Of a stretch of DNA of 35,726 nt, positions 31,039 through 35,726 are shown piece by piece. How positions within the stretch are numbered: the stretch's first letter is position 1; the number at the start of each line of letters is the position of its first letter. A program made the position numbers and the translations under genes. The DNA is from Anaerolineales bacterium (GTDB lineage: Bacteria > Chloroflexota > Anaerolineae > Anaerolineales > Villigracilaceae): positions 1 to 35,726 of the forward strand of contig JAJTXU010000020.1 of assembly GCA_021462845.1 (NCBI GenBank), written 5' to 3'. Below the pieces are notes generated by a model. That model saw only the letters and a program-made list of their open reading frames with translations, was not told the DNA's origin and ran no database searches.

Positions 31039-31550
31039 TTAAATTTTTCCATGTACTTAACCAGGCGTTCTGCGCCATGTTCGTAAGTTTCAAGCCAGTT
31101 AATATACTGGTCGCTTAAGACTTGATGTTGTTGCGCCAATCTAGCGAGCGCGTGATTTGGATTTGATTCCAGCGCTATGCCTATTTTTTTTGAGAACAGA
31201 TCGGGTAACTGCATCTGTTCTCCATAGATTTTGTTCAATCGCTCTCGAAATTTGCGTTGCAAGAGCAATGCCGCTGTATAGTAAAAGCGAAGGTACAGTT
31301 GACCCGGTTGCGATGAGAGCCCCTTATCCGCTTTCTTTGCGTCGCTGAAAAAATGAGGATGGCGCAGGAACAAGGGTATCAATGCCATGCGTACCCGAGC
31401 ATCTCTGCTCTCTGCCAGGGATTGTATAAGGGTCGCGGAGTCGAGCTGGGGAGTTGGGCTGACTTGTTCTCCCATCAAAAAAGGCACATCCCGCGCCCAG
31501 AGTTCGGACACCAATTGATCGTCGCTAACGGTAACTGGATGAGCGTTCAT
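31035..31550 (-). CDS. Unknown protein coupled to the DUF6036 gene
   Basis: This 171-residue, mostly helical soluble protein is not a family I recognise. It contains LAESRDARVRMALIPLFLRHPHFFSDAKKAD, then LRFYYTAALLLQRKFRERL and a terminal YEHGAERLVKYMEKFK. The ATG at 31550 has GAAAGAG upstream. A longer frame from 31586 would overlap the FAD-subunit gene. The four-base overlap with the DUF6036 gene indicates that the two act together, probably as toxin and antitoxin in a pair where the nucleotidyltransferase domain is the only identified part. The direction of neutralisation is unknown. Confidence 0.65.
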   Translation of the reverse strand: MNAHPVTVSDDQLVSELWARDVPFLMGEQVSPTPQLDSATLIQSLAESRDARVRMALIPLFLRHPHFFSDAKKADKGLSSQPGQLYLRFYYTAALLLQRKFRERLNKIYGEQMQLPDLFSKKIGIALESNPNHALARLAQQHQVLSDQYINWLETYEHGAERLVKYMEKFK

Positions 31551-31567
31551 CGAAGTCTCTTTCTTCG

Positions 31568-32308
31568 TTATTGTACTTCCACGCACCTCTTCGCCAACGT
31601 TGCAGCGACATCCATGCGATATTCGGCGGAGCCGTAATCATCCGTCGCTTCGTGGAAGGCGTTGCGCGCGGCAGTGGAGACATCGTCGGAGGCTGTGCCG
31701 TCCATGGCGAGCATTGGACTTTTGCCATAGCCGCCGACGGCGAGTCTTGTTCTGCCTGAATTCCATTGCGCGAGCGCGACGCAGACGATGGGTTTGTCGG
31801 CTGGCGTGCGCGAGACGTATTCAAATGCGAGTTTTACGTTTAGAGGAACGGTGATGGATGTGATGAGTCCGCGCGGGCGGAGGGGGAGGAATTCGCCGAG
31901 ACTGGAGACTAGAGATTTTTTATCGGAGTCTCTAGTCTCTAGTCTCGAATCAAGCGCAAGTAATGCGGTCGCAAACGTTGATCTTCCGTCGCATGAAACC
32001 AACGCGCCCGCAACTGTGGCGGAGTTGCGAATATTCAACGGCGCTTCAAGTTTCAGCGCGGACTTCAATGCCTCGGGGCAGTGTTCCGATTCGAGGAGCG
32101 ATTGCAGTGTAAGAGTCGCGCCGAGTTCGAGGCTGTTACCGTTGACGCGGAGCGAATCCAAGCCGAGGAGTTGGAGGTCAACCGCATGGATTGAATCAGC
32201 CGTCCCGCGAGAAAGAAGCGTGCCGCCTCCGAGGGGGACGGTGTTCGGTTGGGCGAGAAGCGCGAGGGCTTCATCCAAAGTTTTGGGGCGATGGTAGGCA
32301 GTGATCAT
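31568..32308 (-). CDS. FAD-binding subunit, xanthine-dehydrogenase type (short, with a repeat-derived patch)
   Basis: This 246-residue protein is homologous to the FAD (medium) subunit of xanthine and CO dehydrogenases. The N-terminal TLDEALALLAQPNTVPLGGGTLLSRG and LELGATLTLQSLLES, and IRNSATVAGALVS, correspond to the two FAD-binding loops (usual G-G-G-T-D-L and A-T-I-G-G-N). Here the second reads A-T-V-A-G-A, a departure at a contact position. RPRGLITSITVPL follows. Residues about 122-138 (SRLETRDSDKKSLVSSL) are encoded by a period-7 inverted repeat. At 246 residues it is shorter than the usual 280-300. It is the only FAD subunit in the window and the probable partner of the molybdenum protein. 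Confidence 0.88.
   Translation of the reverse strand: MITAYHRPKTLDEALALLAQPNTVPLGGGTLLSRGTADSIHAVDLQLLGLDSLRVNGNSLELGATLTLQSLLESEHCPEALKSALKLEAPLNIRNSATVAGALVSCDGRSTFATALLALDSRLETRDSDKKSLVSSLGEFLPLRPRGLITSITVPLNVKLAFEYVSRTPADKPIVCVALAQWNSGRTRLAVGGYGKSPMLAMDGTASDDVSTAARNAFHEATDDYGSAEYRMDVAATLAKRCVEVQ
31898..31946. repeat. Inverted period-7 repeat (class A) inside the FAD-subunit gene
   Basis: GAGACTG-GAGACTA-GAGA (31898-31915), a 10-base spacer and GAGTCTC-TAGTCTC-TAGTCTC (31926-31946) form a near-perfect inverted repeat. The first 18 bases match 9198-9215 exactly. The element is translated in frame within the FAD-subunit gene without a stop or frameshift. Confidence 0.85.
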
Positions 32309-32329
32309 GAAAATTCCTTTCGCGCGTCC

Positions 32330-32335
32330 ATTATA
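32330..32335 (-). promoter_or_regulatory. -10 element TATAAT of the FAD-subunit gene
   Basis: A perfect TATAAT on the minus strand lies 21 bases before the ATG at 32308, and AAAGGAA is in the predicted 15-base leader. No good -35 hexamer is present. The hairpin at 32342-32373 separates it from the upstream sigma-factor operon. Confidence 0.45.
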
Positions 32336-32341
32336 CAATCA

Positions 32342-32373
32342 AACACGCCATCACCTTTCGATGACGGCGTGTT
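32342..32373 (-). terminator. Probable terminator of the sigma-factor operon
   Basis: AACACGCC pairs with GGCGTGTT, and the stem extends past one mismatch by TCA/TGA, with an eight-base loop. On the minus strand it is followed by TTGATTGTATAA, which is only moderately T-rich. It lies 20 bases after the LysM-protein stop. Confidence 0.6.
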
Positions 32374-32393
32374 GATCTGCCTGCCTGCGCCCG

Positions 32394-34919
32394 TTACCCG
32401 GGCGGAGTGAATGGCGCAAGTTCAGGCAACAGGTATTCTTCTTTGAGCGCCTGGACGATCACTTCGAATTCGTCGCCGTTTTCGTAATGACCATAGAACC
32501 GCCACACCGGCTGGATGTATGGCTGACTGCCGCTGAGTTCGCCTGCCTGCCAGTGCGGGTTGGTGATGTAATACATCAACTCGACTTTTTCGATGATGAG
32601 CGCGGGCGGCGTGTATGTGTCGGGCGACTCCGCTGGTTCATCGTACGTGTTGATCTGGTCGGCGGTGATGACGAGATTGCTGGGCTGTCCGTTTTTCGGG
32701 TTGGTCGCCATCGAACCGCTGAAGACTCGCAGAGTGGGGTAGCCGCCAAGCGTCTCGTCGGGGATCGCAAGTGTTTCCAGTAATATCGGGTCGCCTTCGT
32801 TGCCGAGGATGTTGATATTCATGTTACCGTCCGGCGCCAACTGAACATAACTTGTTCCATCTTCCGCTTTGAACAAGATCGCGCTTTGACCTTCGAGTGT
32901 GATGCGCTGTTGCGTGCCTTGTAAGATTTTGAATTGCAGATTCGGGAATGGAATCTCGAACCGTTCGACGCGCGCGATTAATGCGCCGCTATCGTTTACG
33001 CCTTCAATGGTCGCCCAAATATTTACAGGACGATTTTGCGCTTGCATCAGTCCGTCCAGATTATCGCCGGTCAGTTGCAGGTAATAGGTTTGCCCCTTCA
33101 CGAAGGTTGCGAATGTATATTCGGTCCTCGAACTGCCGTCCGCTTTGCGGATGATGTTGATCGAGATGGTGCCGCGCTGGTTATCGAATTGCTTTCCGAT
33201 ATCGGGACCTTGAATCTGATCTGTACCGCCGGGGATGACGAGTTGCTGTCCGAGCATGATGAGCGTGTCGGACATCCCGTTCGCCTGCATCAATTCTTCG
33301 ACGGTGACGCCGTGCGCATCCGCAATAGACGTGAGAGTATCGCCGGCTTGGACGGTGTAGTCTCCTCCGCCGCCTCCACCTCCGCCTCCGCCTTGCGGTT
33401 GTGGTGTAGACGCGGGGAACGGAACCGGCGTGCCGCTGAGTTTGAGTTGGTAGAAACCGAGTCCGCCGCCTCCACCGCCGCCTCTCATGGCTGCGGACAT
33501 GCGATTGTCAATCAGAGTCCACTCGTATACGTCGCCATGCCGCACGCCGACCACGAAGGCGTTTTCAAATGGGAGCGGAACATCGGCTGGCAATGCGGGT
33601 TCGAGGACGATTCGTTCGCCTTCCTGAGTCTGTAAAATGTTTTGTCCGTTTTCGGAAGTGAGCGTGCCGACCATGCCGTCTTGCGCGAAAGGCGATTCGC
33701 GCCACGATTCGATATTGAACTTCTTGATGTCGTTCACGGTGACGAACTGACCCGTCGCTTCGACGAATGTGTTGCGATCCAGCGCTTCCATGCCGGCGGT
33801 GTTGCCGCTCACGGTGAACCCGTCAATTTGAATGAAGGCGGGTTGCGCGGGGTCAAGGGCTGGGATGGAGGAAGGGTAGCCGTAGATCGTGATCGTTTCG
33901 TTTTCGGGATACTCGCGCATCCATTGTTTTGACTCTAACGGAGACGAGCTTGTGCTTTCGATCTTCCCGGCGGGGATGGAATCGTCCATGAATTTTTGAA
34001 ACGCTTCCTCTGCGGAGATAATGTTGTACGTCTGCGCCGAGACAGGCTCGTAGCCCATCAGGTTGGCTTCCACTTGAATCACATTTCCGTTTTCATCGAG
34101 CAGTACGCGCATCGGGCGCGATGTGTAATATTCATAGCCCATCGAATAGCCGTCGGGCGAGAGCGGTTCCACTGAGTAGCCGCCATGCAAGCCGTCTTTT
34201 GTTACTTTGTGTGGGAAGTCCAATCCATGCGAGAGCAGGAAATCGTTGATGGACGTTTCCGCGTTGGGAGGGTAACTGCCTCCGAACACGTTGAAGACTT
34301 TCGATGTATCGGCGGTGTAGGTGAAGAAGCGGTCTGTGGTCATCGCCAATGATTGTTTGCCGTCTGTGACGAGAAGATAGTCCGTTTCGCCGGTGACGGG
34401 ATGTTTTGCAACATACACTTGACCTTGAATCCCGAATTGTTCTGCCAGCGCTTGAGCCTGCTCGGCCGTCGCGGGCTGTTCGTCTTTCAGCGAATAGATG
34501 CTTGCTTGCGATGGCGCATCAGGCAGCGGCGCGTTCAAATATAGCTTTGTGCCGCGCCAATCGTATCCGCCGTTTGGCGCAGGCGTGACTTGTGTCTCGT
34601 TGTTGATGACCGGCTCTTCTGTTGGCTGAGGCGCGACTGTTTGATTCGACGCGGGTACTTCCGTTGGCGTCGGCGCGACCAGTCGAATCGTCCAACTCAT
34701 GAACAGCGCAAAGACGATGAGCGAGACCGTCCATGCGAGCGCGGCGGTCGCTTGTTTGCGCGTGAAGTGAAACCAACTCGGCGACGATTTTTGGCGATGC
34801 GCCTGCCGCAAGGTTTGCTCTAACTCGGCTGTGAACTGGGAACTGGGGTTCGCTCCTTCCGCAGTTTGTGACAGCCATTCATCCATTTTGTTTGTGTCGT
34901 TTGTGAATTTATCGTTCAT
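32394..34919 (-). CDS. Single-pass membrane protein with LysM domain, probable anti-sigma partner
   Basis: This 841-residue protein has a short cytoplasmic N-terminus (about 1-57) and one membrane helix (about 58-81, AALAWTVSLIVFALFMSW). A Thr/Pro-rich stalk leads into a large extracytoplasmic part of about 740 residues. A LysM peptidoglycan-binding motif is at about 521-565 (YTVQAGDTLTSIADAHGVTVEELMQANG, then LGQQLVIPG). Two Gly-rich runs (about 478-486 and 510-519) flank the region before it. The N-terminus overlaps the sigma-factor gene by four bases (ATGA), the standard position for an anti-sigma factor, although no zinc (ZAS) motif is present. The rest of the ectodomain has no family I recognise. 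Confidence 0.75.
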   Translation of the reverse strand: MNDKFTNDTNKMDEWLSQTAEGANPSSQFTAELEQTLRQAHRQKSSPSWFHFTRKQATAALAWTVSLIVFALFMSWTIRLVAPTPTEVPASNQTVAPQPTEEPVINNETQVTPAPNGGYDWRGTKLYLNAPLPDAPSQASIYSLKDEQPATAEQAQALAEQFGIQGQVYVAKHPVTGETDYLLVTDGKQSLAMTTDRFFTYTADTSKVFNVFGGSYPPNAETSINDFLLSHGLDFPHKVTKDGLHGGYSVEPLSPDGYSMGYEYYTSRPMRVLLDENGNVIQVEANLMGYEPVSAQTYNIISAEEAFQKFMDDSIPAGKIESTSSSPLESKQWMREYPENETITIYGYPSSIPALDPAQPAFIQIDGFTVSGNTAGMEALDRNTFVEATGQFVTVNDIKKFNIESWRESPFAQDGMVGTLTSENGQNILQTQEGERIVLEPALPADVPLPFENAFVVGVRHGDVYEWTLIDNRMSAAMRGGGGGGGLGFYQLKLSGTPVPFPASTPQPQGGGGGGGGGGDYTVQAGDTLTSIADAHGVTVEELMQANGMSDTLIMLGQQLVIPGGTDQIQGPDIGKQFDNQRGTISINIIRKADGSSRTEYTFATFVKGQTYYLQLTGDNLDGLMQAQNRPVNIWATIEGVNDSGALIARVERFEIPFPNLQFKILQGTQQRITLEGQSAILFKAEDGTSYVQLAPDGNMNINILGNEGDPILLETLAIPDETLGGYPTLRVFSGSMATNPKNGQPSNLVITADQINTYDEPAESPDTYTPPALIIEKVELMYYITNPHWQAGELSGSQPYIQPVWRFYGHYENGDEFEVIVQALKEEYLLPELAPFTPPG

Positions 34920-35494
34920 AGTTCCACCTCCATTCGTAGGGAGGTTCGCTCGCGCAGGTCTTGCAATCCGCGTGAGACGAGCATTTTGACGGCGGCTTCG
35001 CTCTTGCGAAGCGTTGCGGCGATCTCTTGATTCGACAGCCCGCCGAAATAGGATAGGACAACCGCCTCCGCCCGCTCTGGGGAGATTGTTTTCAGCGCGC
35101 GCGCAAGTGCCTCAAGCCTCAGGCGTTGATGCGCCGCCCGATCGGTGGGCAGGCTGGGGCTGGGAAGATGAAGCGCGTCGTCCAGCGGGACCTCAGGCTT
35201 GCGCCCGCGAAAGAACATCAGCCGCTTCTTCGAGGCGATCCCCAATATCCACGCCGCGAACGACCCGTCGCCGCGATAGGATCTGAGTCCCTCCAAAGCG
35301 GCAATGAAAGTCTGCGAGGTGAGATCCTCCGCATCGTTGACGTTGCCCGTGTGCGCCATGTGATAACGATAGACGCGCGGCACATAGCGCCGATAGAGTT
35401 CGGCAAACGCATCTTCATCGGCGAGCGCATTACGCGCCAGAGCAAGGTCGCTTGCGGCGGGTGTTTCCGTTTGTTCAACCATATGTGTGATCAA
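34916..35494 (-). CDS. ECF-type RNA polymerase sigma factor
   Basis: This 192-residue sigma-70 family protein has region 2 (DEDAFAELYRRYVPRVYRYHMAHTGNVNDAEDLTSQTFIAALEGLRSYRGDGSFAAWILGIASKKRL) and region 4 (LKTISPERAEAVVLSYFGGLSNQEIAATLRKSEAAVKMLVSRGLQDL) with an intact helix-turn-helix. Regions 1 and 3 are absent, as in ECF factors. Start choice is ambiguous. TTG at 35494 has AGGAGG four bases upstream, whereas the in-frame ATG at 35482 is too far (16 bases) from it, so TTG is preferred. The next gene overlaps by four bases and encodes a membrane LysM protein, which suggests release by an envelope signal. Confidence 0.92.
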   Translation of the reverse strand: MITHMVEQTETPAASDLALARNALADEDAFAELYRRYVPRVYRYHMAHTGNVNDAEDLTSQTFIAALEGLRSYRGDGSFAAWILGIASKKRLMFFRGRKPEVPLDDALHLPSPSLPTDRAAHQRLRLEALARALKTISPERAEAVVLSYFGGLSNQEIAATLRKSEAAVKMLVSRGLQDLRERTSLRMEVEL

Positions 35495-35630
35495 GTAGCC
35501 TCCTGTGTTAGTGTGCGCGCAATAGTATGTTGCAGGAGGGCTGAAAAAGTAACAGGGAAATTTGATTACCTTACGCTTTCAAGATCGGGACTCTGACGCG
35601 AAGCGCGCTGAAAACGCGGAATTTCTTTTT
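35495..35630. promoter_or_regulatory. Upstream region of the sigma-factor gene
   Basis: This stretch holds no gene. On the minus strand GTTACTTTTTCAG (35553-35541), followed about 14 bases later by CATACTATT, is a possible promoter, perhaps an autoregulated ECF one. The hexamers do not fit sigma-70 well, and I cannot assign start points. Confidence 0.3.
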
Positions 35631-35726
35631 TAGGACTTACGCAAAACCCCAATACCAAGCCGCGAATTACGCGAATTTCCGCTAATTTTTTAAAAATTCG
35701 CGTGAATTAGTGAAATTCGCGGCAAA
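35631..35726. repeat. Interspersed-repeat-like end with inverted repeat (cut by window edge)
   Basis: TAGGACTTACGCAAAACCCC (35631-35650) is reminiscent of termini of insertion sequences or MITEs. It is followed by an imperfect inverted repeat (35659-35723), with outer arms GCCGCGAAT/ATTCGCGGC and inner GCGAATT-type units. No coding sequence is visible before the window ends, so it may be the start of a mobile element or just a complex hairpin. Confidence 0.4.

Noticed and set aside
33036-33635. Plus-strand open frame of 199 codons opposite the LysM protein
   Set aside because: It is antisense to the LysM motif and Gly runs, with no start signal and no recognisable motif.

Overview
This is a gene-dense bacterial chromosome segment with no rRNA, CRISPR array or intact insertion sequence. 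Gene content fits an environmental Chloroflexota bacterium of the Anaerolineae type. It includes a CruF/DUF422 carotenoid protein, a DinG helicase with an N-terminal exonuclease, a CBS-containing family II pyrophosphatase, an SPFH protein, a fused xanthine-dehydrogenase-like protein, many small toxin-antitoxin (TA) modules, TTG/GTG starts and short-period intergenic repeats. That assignment is an inference from recognised families, not from a marker gene.

Layout, left to right. (1) 1-2748, minus strand: a TA pair (RelE-like toxin with its antitoxin) leads into a metal-oxyanion cluster of a low-Mr phosphatase/arsenate-reductase-like protein, a ChrB C-terminal-domain protein, the chromate transporter ChrA and an MFS transporter cut by the window edge. 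(2) 2741-4224: a CruF-like membrane protein and a YkgJ-type Cys-cluster protein, divergently transcribed from promoters that lie almost on the start codons. (3) 4229-9130, minus: a membrane protein, dinG, and a DUF433/DUF5615 TA pair. (4) 9234-11178: a NERD-like membrane protein and plsX, facing a tRNA-Leu(GAG) gene across a shared palindromic control region. (5) 11177-13624: a membrane-bound PAS histidine kinase. (6) 13766-17257, minus: a complete polar-amino-acid ABC importer (binding protein, permease, ATPase) ending in a dimethylarginine dimethylaminohydrolase, with a candidate operator at the promoter. (7) 17302-20324: an acyltransferase-3 protein and the divergent NAD(P)H-hydrate repair enzyme. 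(8) 20362-21442: an SPFH protein with a C-terminal excisionase-type helix-turn-helix.

(9) 21496-32335, all minus: parts of a xanthine-dehydrogenase-like system (FAD subunit, fused Fe-S/molybdenum protein, XdhC) lie in biosynthetic order but are separated by other genes. These are a DUF6036 gene pair, an AbiEii-type pair coupled to a CcrM-like GANTC methyltransferase, a MazG-like gene with an orphan DUF433 gene, a CBS pyrophosphatase, a DUF2283 gene and a HEPN/MNT pair. (10) 32394-35494: an ECF sigma factor coupled to a large single-pass LysM protein that looks like its membrane partner.

Three observations stand out. First, the xanthine-dehydrogenase-like protein has lost all four cysteine ligands of its ferredoxin-type [2Fe-2S] cluster but keeps the four of the other cluster. 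Second, four period-7 repeat elements of three sequence classes are present. Three form long inverted repeats, one of those supplies the last codons of the methyltransferase, and another lies inside the FAD-subunit reading frame. Third, a DUF2283 gene sits between the intact pyrophosphatase gene and a relic 3' end of a second copy, in which 22 codons are amino-acid-identical but carry 10 synonymous changes.
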